The notes below the pieces were generated by a model, which ran no database searches, had not been told where the DNA came from, and saw only the letters and a list, made by a program, of their open reading frames with translations. Shown piece by piece: positions 18,664-27,911 of a stretch of DNA of 64,000 nt (the first letter of the stretch is position 1; every line of letters begins with the position of its first letter). Source of the DNA: Arsenophonus fragariae (GTDB taxonomy: Bacteria; Pseudomonadota; Gammaproteobacteria; Enterobacterales; Enterobacteriaceae); assembly GCA_047291315.1 (NCBI GenBank), contig JBDPYZ010000012.1, positions 17,737-81,736 of the forward strand. Reading direction: 5' to 3'. The position numbers and the translations under genes are program-made.

Positions 18664-21375
18664 TTAACCTAAGCTACCATGGCAATACTTATATTTTTTA
18701 CCTGAGCCACATGGACAAGGTTCATTGCGCCCAATTTTGTGGCCTTGTGACGCCATTTGAGCTTCCGTTTTTGACATCAATGCTTCATTTTCAATTTCAT
18801 GGCTAAGGTGCTGCTTTTTCATAAGGCGTTCTGCCTCTTCACGCCTTTGCTGATCAAGTATAGCAACTTCCTCTGGTAATCTAACTTCTACTTTGCTTAA
18901 AGTACTAATTACTTCATATTTTAGAGTTTCTAGCATATTCGCAAACATACCAAAAGATTCGCGCTTATATTCCTGTTTTGGATCTCTTTGTGCGTAGCCT
19001 CGTAAATGAATACCCTGGCGCAAATAATCCATTGCAGCTAAATGCTCTTTCCATAATGTATCAAGAGTTTGTAACATGATGCTTTTTTCAAAATTATGCA
19101 TCATCTCGCTACCAACAATTTCTTCTTTTTCCTTATAAGCTGCAATAATTTTTTCTAGAATAAGTTCACGCAAGGTTTCTTCATACAATTCTGGCTCTTT
19201 ATCCAACCACTCCTGAATAGGTAATTCCAAACTAAGATCGTTGCTTAACCGTTTTTGCAAGCCATCAATATCCCACATTTCTTCCAAAGATTGGGGAGGG
19301 ATATAAGCATCAATAGTTGCAGTTATAACATCTTCACGAATACTGTCAATAGTTTCACTAACATCACCACCATCTAATAGATCATTGCGCTGTGAATAGA
19401 TAGCTCGGCGCTGATCATTAGCTACATCATCATATTCTAAAAGTTGTTTTCGAATATCAAAGTTACGGCTTTCAACCTTACGCTGTGCATTAGCAATTGC
19501 TTTCGTTACCCAAGGATGTTCAATTGCTTCACCAGGTTTCATACCCAATTTACGCATCATTCCTGCAACTCGATCAGAGGCAAAAATACGCATCAAAGAA
19601 TCTTCCATTGAAAGATAAAAACGTGATGAACCGGGATCACCTTGACGTCCAGAACGCCCGCGTAATTGGTTATCAATACGACGAGATTCATGGCGTTCTG
19701 TGCCAATAATATGCAATCCACCAGCAGCAATTACCACCTCATGACGCTCTTGCCATGCTGTCTTTATTTTATCAATTTCCTCCTGACTGGCGTTTTCTAG
19801 TTTATTGATTTCTGCCTGCCAGCTGCCTCCTAATACAATATCTGTACCTCGCCCCGCCATATTGGTAGCAATAGTAACTGAACCTGCCTGCCCTGCCTCA
19901 GCAATAATATCTGCTTCCATCGCATGAAACTTAGCATTTAAAACATTATGCGCAATTTTAGCTTTAGTTAGTTCCCAAGAAATTAGCTCTGATTTTTCGA
20001 TTGAAATAGTACCCACTAATACGGGCTGGCCTCTGCTAGTACATTCACGAATATCATCGACAATTGCAGCAAATTTGTCCGCTTCAGTCATATAAACTAA
20101 ATCAGGTAAATCATTACGGATCATCGGACTATTAGTTGGAATAACAATTGTGTCCAATTTATAGATAGATCTAAATTCGAAAGCTTCTGTATCAGCGGTA
20201 CCGGTCATACCCGCGAGTTTTTCGTATAGACGAAAATAATTTTGGAAGGTAATTGATGCTAATGTTTGATTCTCATTTTGAATTTTAACACCTTCTTTTG
20301 CCTCAACGGCTTGATGCAATCCATCTGACCAACGACGTCCTTCCATTGTACGTCCGGTATGTTCATCAACAATAATAATCTGGCCGTCTTTGGCAATATA
20401 ATCTACATCCCTGCTGAAAAGTGCATGAGCACGTAGAGCAGCCATGACATGGTGCATAAGCATAATATTAGCCGGTGAATAAAGTGACTCACCTTCTTCC
20501 ATTAAATTCGCTTTTGCTAATAATTGTTCAATTAGTTCTAATCCACGTTCTGTCAAGGTAACTTGACGCGATTTTTCATCAACAGAAAAATGCCCTTCAC
20601 CTTGAAAAGTATCTGAATCTTCTTTTTCTTGCTGCTTAAGATGAGGAATTAATTTATCAACTTTTTTATATAGATCTGAACTATCTTCCGCTGGTCCTGA
20701 GATAATCAATGGGGTACGAGCTTCATCAATTAAAATAGAATCAACCTCATCAACTAATGCATAATGGAGTTTCCGCTGCACGCGCTCCTCTGGACTAAAA
20801 GCCATATTATCACGCAGATAATCAAAACCATATTCATTGTTAGTCCCATAGGTAATATCCGCCGCATAGGCTTCGCGCTTCATTGTCGCAGGCATACCTG
20901 GTAAATTAATACCGACTGTCATACCAAGAAATTCAAACAGTAGTCGATTATTTTCTGCATCACGCTTAGCCAAATAGTCGTTTACGGTAACAATATGGAC
21001 ACCCTTACCCGTTAAAGCATTTAAATATGCAGGCAAAGTGGATGTTAATGTCTTTCCTTCACCAGTACGCATCTCTGCAATACAGCGCTGATTAAGTACC
21101 ATACCACCTAGCAACTGAACATCAAAATGCCGCATATTAAACACACGTTTACTGGCTTCGCGAACGGTTGCAAACGCCTCAGTGATAAAATCATCTAATG
21201 TTGCTCCTGATTTAAGACGCTGCCGAAATTCATAGGTCTTAGCTTTAAGTTCTTGGTCGGAAAATTTTTCAAATTCAGGCTCTAACTTATCAATAATATC
21301 TACAAATTTACCTAAACGACGTAAAGTACGATCATTACGACTACCAAAAATTTTTGTTAGTAACTTAGTTAACAT
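18664..21375 (-). CDS. secA: Preprotein translocase ATPase SecA
   Basis: ATPase motor that drives unfolded proteins through SecYEG. The ATG at 21375 (MLTKLLTKIFGSRNDRTLRR) matches the family start; an upstream in-frame TTG belongs to the leader. About 903 residues. Walker A MRTGEGKTL (near residue 105), DEVDSILIDEARTP, helicase region TNMAGRGTDIVLGG and RGRSGRQGD, and the C-terminal zinc motif CPCGSGKKYKYCHG are all present. It lies 133 bp downstream of secM, whose translation arrest is expected to expose the secA ribosome site. Confidence 0.99.
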   Translation of the reverse strand: MLTKLLTKIFGSRNDRTLRRLGKFVDIIDKLEPEFEKFSDQELKAKTYEFRQRLKSGATLDDFITEAFATVREASKRVFNMRHFDVQLLGGMVLNQRCIAEMRTGEGKTLTSTLPAYLNALTGKGVHIVTVNDYLAKRDAENNRLLFEFLGMTVGINLPGMPATMKREAYAADITYGTNNEYGFDYLRDNMAFSPEERVQRKLHYALVDEVDSILIDEARTPLIISGPAEDSSDLYKKVDKLIPHLKQQEKEDSDTFQGEGHFSVDEKSRQVTLTERGLELIEQLLAKANLMEEGESLYSPANIMLMHHVMAALRAHALFSRDVDYIAKDGQIIIVDEHTGRTMEGRRWSDGLHQAVEAKEGVKIQNENQTLASITFQNYFRLYEKLAGMTGTADTEAFEFRSIYKLDTIVIPTNSPMIRNDLPDLVYMTEADKFAAIVDDIRECTSRGQPVLVGTISIEKSELISWELTKAKIAHNVLNAKFHAMEADIIAEAGQAGSVTIATNMAGRGTDIVLGGSWQAEINKLENASQEEIDKIKTAWQERHEVVIAAGGLHIIGTERHESRRIDNQLRGRSGRQGDPGSSRFYLSMEDSLMRIFASDRVAGMMRKLGMKPGEAIEHPWVTKAIANAQRKVESRNFDIRKQLLEYDDVANDQRRAIYSQRNDLLDGGDVSETIDSIREDVITATIDAYIPPQSLEEMWDIDGLQKRLSNDLSLELPIQEWLDKEPELYEETLRELILEKIIAAYKEKEEIVGSEMMHNFEKSIMLQTLDTLWKEHLAAMDYLRQGIHLRGYAQRDPKQEYKRESFGMFANMLETLKYEVISTLSKVEVRLPEEVAILDQQRREEAERLMKKQHLSHEIENEALMSKTEAQMASQGHKIGRNEPCPCGSGKKYKYCHGSLG

Positions 21376-21508
21376 AAATATTTTTCTCAATTAAGGCCGT
21401 ATTCTTGTTAGAATCCGCCTATATTATCTAATTTCAACCAATATAATTAATATATTCAGTTGAACAATGGTTACTATAAGAATCAACAAAAAGGCTATGA
21501 AATTGGTA

Positions 21509-22009
21509 TTAAGGCCCAGCTCGAATACCCTGCCACGCAACCCATAGCGCAGCTTGGTAGGCAATGTGGTAAGATGATTGTATTAGTGAATAGGTGAAAT
21601 TTTGCTCGTTAGGATAAAAAACACTCAAATTTACCATAAAATATAGAGTATCGAGCGTATTATAAAGCGAAATAGGTTTGTGACGCATACTTAAATTGGC
21701 GTCTAGCTGCTTTTGAGTCTCTTGGGCTGAAAAAACAAAAGCCAACTGGCGTATCATATTACGTAAAGCATGCTGATGCCAATAATTTACGCCAAAACTA
21801 TAAAAAATACGATACTTACTGACAGCTAGCAGATGATCTAATGCTAAATTTTGCTGATAATATGGTAATAACTGGCTAGTATGCGACATATTTTCAGTCA
21901 CTTTTGCCAAAGTTGTAGGTATACCAATACTGACCGTTACAATACCTAATAACAGATGCGGACAAAAATATCGTTTACCAAAATGTCGCCAAAGATCTAA
22001 TATATTCAT
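21509..22009 (-). CDS. secM: Secretion monitor SecM, arrest peptide at the extreme C terminus
   Basis: 166 residues. The N-terminal part has a basic start and a hydrophobic stretch (PHLLLGIVTVSIGIPTTLAK) typical of the SecM signal sequence. The protein ends ALWVAWQGIRAGP and stops. E. coli SecM carries FSTPVWISQAQGIRAGP at 150-166 and then four more residues. Here GIRAGP is exact and the protein ends with its final Pro, also residue 166. The upstream Trp is one residue closer to GIRAGP and the Phe is absent. Position directly upstream of secA fits its role as sensor of export activity. The divergent DUF721 gene starts only 34 bp away. Confidence 0.93.
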   Translation of the reverse strand: MNILDLWRHFGKRYFCPHLLLGIVTVSIGIPTTLAKVTENMSHTSQLLPYYQQNLALDHLLAVSKYRIFYSFGVNYWHQHALRNMIRQLAFVFSAQETQKQLDANLSMRHKPISLYNTLDTLYFMVNLSVFYPNEQNFTYSLIQSSYHIAYQAALWVAWQGIRAGP

Positions 22010-22043
22010 TGAATATCATATAATATAAGACTTGGAGTAAAAA

Positions 22044-22562
22044 ATGCACGATAGTTATCCCCAATCTTTAAATATTTTGTTAAAAGAAAACAACCTTGAT
22101 TCAAATACCTTACAAACCATTCAACAACGCGCACAGGCATTAATTAAACTCAATAATACTGTTATAAGCCTACTTCCTATTGAATTAAAAGCTTGGTGTC
22201 GAGTCGCTAATTATCGTCAACATATTCTTATTTTAGAAGTTACAAATGCTAGCCGAAAAGCACGACTAAACTATGAGCTTCCTACGCTACTTTCAACATT
22301 ACGTAACACTATTTTACCATCTTTATCTTCAATCAACATAATCATTAATCCATCATTATCATCTAAAAATTCAAAAAATTGCTTATCAATTCAGCAAATA
22401 GCTATAAAACCATCAAAACAGATAATAAGTAAGCTAAGCAAAGAGAGTGCAAAGACAATTCGTAACCTAGCAAAAAAAAGTCCAAAAAAACTAAAGGAAA
22501 AATTAGAGCGACTAGCTGCATTGGCCGGAGAGAATACCAAAGCAACTAGCAATAAAGATTAA
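22044..22562 (+). CDS. DUF721 / DciA-like protein
   Basis: 172 residues; ATG after TTGGAGT. The N-terminal half matches the DUF721 fold: LPIELKAWCRVANYRQHILI, LEVTNASRKARLNYELPTLL, STLRNTILPSLSSINIIINP. The C-terminal third is strongly basic (KLSKESAKTIRNLAKKSPKK). DUF721 proteins of the DciA group are replicative helicase operators in bacteria lacking DnaC; in enterobacteria a related gene often sits beside secM and its function is not known to me. It is transcribed away from secM with only 34 bp between starts and converges on lpxC. Family call is good, function uncertain. Confidence 0.75.
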   Translation: MHDSYPQSLNILLKENNLDSNTLQTIQQRAQALIKLNNTVISLLPIELKAWCRVANYRQHILILEVTNASRKARLNYELPTLLSTLRNTILPSLSSINIIINPSLSSKNSKNCLSIQQIAIKPSKQIISKLSKESAKTIRNLAKKSPKKLKEKLERLAALAGENTKATSNKD

Positions 22563-22655
22563 TATTGAGTAAAAAGCATCAACGAAAATAATGTAAGAGA
22601 GAGAATAATCCACTGATGTATCATAGATAGAATATTCTGCTTAAAATAATACATC

Positions 22656-23573
22656 TCAGATTATTATTGTCGAAGGCGTTTTAAACGCGACAGGCATTTC
22701 AGATTCATTTTCAAACGTCACCATATCCCAAGCAGATTCCGCCGCTAAAACAGCCTGCAATAATTTGTTATTCAATGCATGACCTGATTTATACGCGGTA
22801 AAAGCACCAATGATATTATGACCACACATAAATAAATCACCAATAGCATCTAGCGTTTTATGACGCACAAATTCATCTTCAAAACGCAAGCCATCTTCAT
22901 TTAATACGCGATAATCATCAACAACAATTGCACAATCAAAGCTACCGCCCAAACATAACCCTTTAGATTGTAAGTATTCAATATCACTTATGAAGCCAAA
23001 CGTACGCGCACGGCTAATATCTCTAACAAAAGATTTTACCGAAAAATCCAGTTTATAACGTTGAGTACTGCTATTAATAGCAGGATGATTGAAATCGATA
23101 GTGAAATCTAAGCTAAATCCATTATAAGGTACTAGCTCAGCCCATTTATCACCATCTGTAACTCGGACCCTTTCTTTAATACGAAGAAATTTCTTAGCAC
23201 TGTTTAACTCTTCAATTCCTGCATCTAGCAATAAAAATACAAAAGGTGCAGCACTTCCATCCATTATTGGGATTTCTGGTGCATCTACCTCAACGATAAT
23301 ATTGTCAATTCCGAGCCCTGCCAATGCAGCATTCAGATGTTCTACCGTTGAAATACGTACACCATCTTCATTGACCAAGCAGGTACATAACATGGTATCA
23401 CGTACCGATTTTGCCTCAGCCGGGAAATCAACCGGTGGATTTAAATCTGTACGGCGGTAGATGATCCCGGTATTTGCCGGCGCTAGACGCAATACTAAAG
23501 TGACTTTCTTGCCAGTATGTAAACCGACCCCTGTCGCTTGAACAATACGTTTTAGTGTCCTTTGTTTGATCAT
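22656..23573 (-). CDS. lpxC: UDP-3-O-acyl-N-acetylglucosamine deacetylase
   Basis: Committed zinc-dependent step of lipid A synthesis. 305 residues, same as E. coli. Zinc and catalytic residues are in place: STVEHLNAAL gives Glu78 and His79, VRHKTLDAIGD gives His238 and Asp242, and SGHALNN gives the catalytic His265. The gene ends the dcw cluster, about 100 bp after ftsZ. Its presence shows the cell still makes lipid A. Confidence 0.98.
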   Translation of the reverse strand: MIKQRTLKRIVQATGVGLHTGKKVTLVLRLAPANTGIIYRRTDLNPPVDFPAEAKSVRDTMLCTCLVNEDGVRISTVEHLNAALAGLGIDNIIVEVDAPEIPIMDGSAAPFVFLLLDAGIEELNSAKKFLRIKERVRVTDGDKWAELVPYNGFSLDFTIDFNHPAINSSTQRYKLDFSVKSFVRDISRARTFGFISDIEYLQSKGLCLGGSFDCAIVVDDYRVLNEDGLRFEDEFVRHKTLDAIGDLFMCGHNIIGAFTAYKSGHALNNKLLQAVLAAESAWDMVTFENESEMPVAFKTPSTIII

Positions 23574-23670
23574 CGTTTTTTCTCACATCGTTAACTTTCC
23601 TGCTAATCCAACACTCCAAGATTAGCAGAATATTTTAGCACAAAAAGCAGAGAAACCAACCAATTGTTAA

Positions 23671-24837
23671 CTAATCAGCCTGTTTTCTTAAAAAAGCTGG
23701 AATATCAAGATAATCCGGCTCCTTATTTGATTGTAAATTTTGTTCATTCACCACTTTAGCAGCAGATTTTCCTTCCGTTAACGGAGTCATACCCGAAATT
23801 GAGCCTTGCATCTGCTGATAACGCTGCTCTAGCGATGATTTTTGGGCTGTTTTGTTAGTAACTAACGTGATTTCTGGCCGCTTATCCATACCAATTCCTG
23901 TGGCAACCACGGTCACACGTAATTCATCATTCATTTCAGGGTCAAGTGAAGTACCGATAACAACCGTCGCATTATCCGAGGAAAATGCACGAATGGTATT
24001 ACCCACTGTTTCAAATTCATCAAGTCGTAAATCAAAACCTGCGGTAATATTAACCAATACACCACGAGCGCCCGATAAATCGATATCTTCCAATAAGGGG
24101 CTAGAAATAGCCATTTCTGCCGCTTCTTCAGCTCGATCTTCACCTCTTGCTACACCTGATCCCATCATAGCATAACCCATTTCAGACATGACAGTACGAA
24201 CATCAGCAAAATCCACATTCATTAAACCTGGACGTGTAATAAGCTCAGCGATGCCCTGAACCGCACCTTTTAGCACATCATTTGCTGCACCGAATGCATC
24301 TAGCAAGGAAATACCGCGTCCAAGCACTTTTAATAATTTATCATTCGGAATGGTAATCAAGGAATCAACATACTTAGACAGCTCTGAGATCCCCGTTTCA
24401 GCAAATGCCATGCGTTTTTTACCTTCAAAATTGAAAGGTTTGGTCACAACCGCTACCGTCAGTATACCAAGCTCTTTAGCAACTTCGGCCACAACAGGGG
24501 CTGCGCCGGTGCCCGTACCACCACCCATACCAGCAGCAATAAAGACCATGTCTGCCCCATCAAGCGCATTGCGCAAGGCTTCACGATCTTCTTCAGCAGC
24601 ATTACGACCAACTTCAGGATTCGCTCCTGCTCCCAAGCCTTTTGTAATACCATTACCGATCTGGATAGTTTGTCCTACTGCTGTTTTACGTAATGCCTGA
24701 GCATCCGTATTAAGAGCAAAGAATTCAACACCTTCGATGCGTTCACGCACCATGTGTTCAACGGCATTGCCACCGCCACCACCAACGCCGATGACTTTAA
24801 TCACGGCGTCATTGGTTAATTCCATTGGTTCAAACAT
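23671..24837 (-). CDS. ftsZ: Cell division GTPase FtsZ
   Basis: Tubulin-like GTPase forming the Z ring. 388 residues. The signature GGGTGTGAAPV is near residue 103; GVGGGGGNAVEHM is near 18; the T7 loop NVDFADVRTVM is present. A shortened linker leads to the conserved C-terminal peptide DYLDIPAFLRKQAD, the docking site for FtsA and ZipA. Ribosome site GGAGAG. It follows ftsA by 54 bp. Confidence 0.99.
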   Translation of the reverse strand: MFEPMELTNDAVIKVIGVGGGGGNAVEHMVRERIEGVEFFALNTDAQALRKTAVGQTIQIGNGITKGLGAGANPEVGRNAAEEDREALRNALDGADMVFIAAGMGGGTGTGAAPVVAEVAKELGILTVAVVTKPFNFEGKKRMAFAETGISELSKYVDSLITIPNDKLLKVLGRGISLLDAFGAANDVLKGAVQGIAELITRPGLMNVDFADVRTVMSEMGYAMMGSGVARGEDRAEEAAEMAISSPLLEDIDLSGARGVLVNITAGFDLRLDEFETVGNTIRAFSSDNATVVIGTSLDPEMNDELRVTVVATGIGMDKRPEITLVTNKTAQKSSLEQRYQQMQGSISGMTPLTEGKSAAKVVNEQNLQSNKEPDYLDIPAFLRKQAD

Positions 24838-24891
24838 AATCTCTCTCCGTTTTGTGCCTTACATAGAAGCGAAGATTTGCTTCTTACAAAA

Positions 24892-26148
24892 TTAAAATTC
24901 TTTTCTCAGCCAACTAGTGATTCTATTAAACCAGCTACCGACTGATGTACGCTTATCCATTTCGGCTTCGTTCCCAAGATGAGTCTGTTTGCCGTAATGC
25001 AGGAGCCCGACAGCTGTGGAGTAATAAGCCTCCTGTGCATAGTCCGTTAAACCAGTTATATTTAATGGCTTACCGATGCGTACCTGAGTATGAAATACTC
25101 TTTGGGCACATTCGACTAGACCATCAATTTGAGCACCGCCTCCCGTTAAGACAATACCCGCCGCCAAATGATGTTTAACACCTTGCTGACGTAATTGTTC
25201 TTGCAATTTCAAAATCTCGTCATGTACTAAGTTTAGCAACTCTGTGTAACGTGGCTCGATTACTTCAGCTAATGTTTGACGTTGTAAACTTCTTGGCGGA
25301 CGACCACCTACACTTGGTACCTCAACATTTTCGTCTTTACTAACAATAGTACCTAATGCACAACCATGGCGAACTTTTATTGTTTCTGCATCGCTGGGAG
25401 GGGTACCAAATGCATAAGCAATATCACTTGTCACTACATTACCAGCATAGGGTATGACCTTGGTATGGCGCAGGGCGCCGCCCGTATAAACTGCTATATC
25501 CATTGTTCCACCGCCAATATCGACGACACATACACCCAATTCACGCTCATCTTCTGTCAAAACCGAATAACTTGATGCTAAACCGGCAAAAATTAATTGA
25601 TCTACTTTTAAACCATAGCGTTCAACTGCTTTGACAATATTTTTGGCCATATCATTATGGCAAGTAATCAAATGTACCTTGGCTTGCATACGTACACCTG
25701 AAAGTCCCACCGGATTTTTAATCCCTTCTTGATAATCAATAGCGTATTCTTGTGGAATAACATGTAAAATTCTATGTTCATCACGAACCCGGACAGATTT
25801 AGCCGTATGAACAACGCTATCTACGTCATCTTGAGTAACTTCATCCTCAGAAATAGGTACCATACCTATTTCATTCTGGCAACTAACATGCTTGCCAGAA
25901 AGCGCCAGATAAACCGATGATATTTGGCAATCCGCCATCAATTCCGCTTGATCAATAGCTCGCTGCACACACTTAACGACAGATTCCAAATCATTCACGC
26001 CCCCTTTATCCATCCCTCGAGATGGACAATTGCCGACACCAATAATATTTACCATCCCATCAGGCAAAATTTCACCAACCAGCGCAGAAACCTTGGAAGT
26101 TCCAATTTCAAGACCAACTACTAATTTTCTGTCCGTCGTTTTAATCAT
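24892..26148 (-). CDS. ftsA: Cell division protein FtsA
   Basis: Actin-like protein that anchors FtsZ to the membrane. Start chosen at ATG 26148 (MIKTTDRKLVVGLEIGTSKV), which matches the family; the longer frame only begins with a TTG. 418 residues. Visible are the phosphate-binding motif VVDIGGGTMDIAVYTGG, GGRPPRSLQRQTLAEVIEPR, and the membrane-targeting amphipathic tail SWFNRITSWLRKEF. It starts 52 bp after ftsQ. Confidence 0.98.
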   Translation of the reverse strand: MIKTTDRKLVVGLEIGTSKVSALVGEILPDGMVNIIGVGNCPSRGMDKGGVNDLESVVKCVQRAIDQAELMADCQISSVYLALSGKHVSCQNEIGMVPISEDEVTQDDVDSVVHTAKSVRVRDEHRILHVIPQEYAIDYQEGIKNPVGLSGVRMQAKVHLITCHNDMAKNIVKAVERYGLKVDQLIFAGLASSYSVLTEDERELGVCVVDIGGGTMDIAVYTGGALRHTKVIPYAGNVVTSDIAYAFGTPPSDAETIKVRHGCALGTIVSKDENVEVPSVGGRPPRSLQRQTLAEVIEPRYTELLNLVHDEILKLQEQLRQQGVKHHLAAGIVLTGGGAQIDGLVECAQRVFHTQVRIGKPLNITGLTDYAQEAYYSTAVGLLHYGKQTHLGNEAEMDKRTSVGSWFNRITSWLRKEF

Positions 26149-26200
26149 CGTTAATTTGCCTGTATCTGAATCTATCAGCAATCTCAAACTATTTTTCAAC

Positions 26201-26989
26201 TCAGTGTGTGGCTGGTTCGGCTAAAAGTGGTAACCAACCTACCGCAGCACCGCTACCATATCGCAAATCTATATATCCAATACGTTTATCTGTCACTTGT
26301 TTTAATAATGAATAAAGCTCAACAAAACGATTTAATCGCTCTTTAATATCCTGTTTACCGATATTCAACCGAATATCATTAGCTAAAACTAATTGCCACG
26401 CACGTCGTGCAGTCATCGATACTGACTTAATGCTAAAATTATGTGGCATCAGTTGCTGTTGCATAACACGATACATCTCTAAGATTTCTTGCTGGCTGCC
26501 TTGTGGACCATATAACATTAGGAAATTACCTTTAACATTTAGTAACGCTGGTAAGCTAAAAACAGTGCCTTCTGCATTAATGAAAAAGGTATCATTCCAT
26601 TTGGCATAAGGTTTATATTCTATTAGATGAATTTTTAGTTCATCCGGCCATTGCTTACGTACCGTAACTTGCCTTATCCACCGCATGGTTTTTATTTGAT
26701 TTTGGATCGCATTCACATCTATAGTCATAAATGTACCCGGCATACCTAGTGCCAATATTGCTTTTCTAACATTATCGTCACGGGTGTAATGGCGTTCGCC
26801 AGTGATCACCAACTTGGAAATGGGCAATCGATTAACATCTTTCATCCAATTTAACACCATCCACCCACTCCATATAATAGTACTCAATACTATTAAGAAG
26901 AAGATAATGCCGGCCAAATAAGAACAATTACTTCGGCCACCATCGTTCCGACGCTCTTTATTACGAACGTTCAGTGATGCCTGCGGCAT
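26201..26989 (-). CDS. ftsQ: Cell division protein FtsQ
   Basis: Bitopic division protein that recruits FtsB and FtsL. 262 residues: short cytoplasmic tail, one membrane segment (YLAGIIFFLIVLSTIIWSGW), then a POTRA domain (LPISKLVITGERHYTRDDNV) and a beta domain with VRKQWPDELKIHLIEYKPYA and YIDLRYGSGAAVGWLPL. ATG lies 1 bp after the ddlB stop with GGAG upstream. Confidence 0.97.
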   Translation of the reverse strand: MPQASLNVRNKERRNDGGRSNCSYLAGIIFFLIVLSTIIWSGWMVLNWMKDVNRLPISKLVITGERHYTRDDNVRKAILALGMPGTFMTIDVNAIQNQIKTMRWIRQVTVRKQWPDELKIHLIEYKPYAKWNDTFFINAEGTVFSLPALLNVKGNFLMLYGPQGSQQEILEMYRVMQQQLMPHNFSIKSVSMTARRAWQLVLANDIRLNIGKQDIKERLNRFVELYSLLKQVTDKRIGYIDLRYGSGAAVGWLPLLAEPATH

Positions 26990-26990
26990 A

Positions 26991-27911
26991 TTACTCCGCC
27001 AATTCCAAAATCTTTTTAACTAACTGTGAAAAACTCATACCCGCTTGCTTCGCAGCCATAGGTACCAAACTATGACCGGTCATTCCCGGTGAGGTATTAA
27101 TTTCTAATAAATAAAAAAAATCATCGTTATCTCTCATGACATCAACTCGCCCCCAACCAGCACAACCTATTGCCTTATAAGCCGCTAACGCTAATTTATT
27201 CAATAGCACTTCTTCTTCAGCTTTCAACCCACTAGGACAAAAATATTGTGTCTCATTAGAGAGATATTTTGCATCATAATCATAAAAAACACCTGCCGGT
27301 TGAATACGAATTGAAGGCAGTACCTGCTCTCCTACAATTGCCACAGTGTATTCGGGCCCATTTAGCCATTTCTCAATCAGCACATCTTTGTCATAACGAA
27401 AACCGAACTCTAGCGCTATTCTTAATTCAGGCAAAGTTGTTACTTTGCTCATACCAACGCTTGAACCTTCAAGACTTGGCTTCACAATAAGAGGTAAACC
27501 CAAATGACAAACAGACTCAAAAAGCATTTCATCTGACATCATTGCTAATTGTTGTTTATCTAGTGCTATATAAGGTGCAATCGGCAAACCTATACCAGCC
27601 CATAACTGTTTAGTACGTAGCTTATCCATTGAAAGTGATGAAGCTAAAACACCACTGCCGGTATAGGGTAATCCTAAAAATTCTAAAACCCCTTGCACCG
27701 TACCATCTTCACCACCGCGTCCATGCAAGGCAATAAAAACTTTATTATAACCAGCTTCTTTCAATTTAATGACAGCAAAATCTTTAATATCAACTGGATG
27801 TGCATCTATTCCAACATCACGTAAACCATTAACTACCGCCTCACCAGATTGCAGTGATATCTCTCTTTCAGCCGAATTTCCGCCTAAAAAAACGGCAACT
27901 TTATCAGCCAT
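26991..27911 (-). CDS. ddlB: D-alanine--D-alanine ligase B
   Basis: Joins two D-Ala residues for the peptidoglycan stem peptide. Start at ATG 27911 (MADKVAVFLGGNSAEREISL), which overlaps the murC stop as ATGGCTGA; the frame extending further upstream lies within murC. 306 residues. ATP-grasp features: LHGRGGEDGTVQG, PYTGSGVLASSLSMDK, VKPSLEGSSVGMSK, and YLLEINTSPGMTGHSLVP. Confidence 0.98.
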   Translation of the reverse strand: MADKVAVFLGGNSAEREISLQSGEAVVNGLRDVGIDAHPVDIKDFAVIKLKEAGYNKVFIALHGRGGEDGTVQGVLEFLGLPYTGSGVLASSLSMDKLRTKQLWAGIGLPIAPYIALDKQQLAMMSDEMLFESVCHLGLPLIVKPSLEGSSVGMSKVTTLPELRIALEFGFRYDKDVLIEKWLNGPEYTVAIVGEQVLPSIRIQPAGVFYDYDAKYLSNETQYFCPSGLKAEEEVLLNKLALAAYKAIGCAGWGRVDVMRDNDDFFYLLEINTSPGMTGHSLVPMAAKQAGMSFSQLVKKILELAE

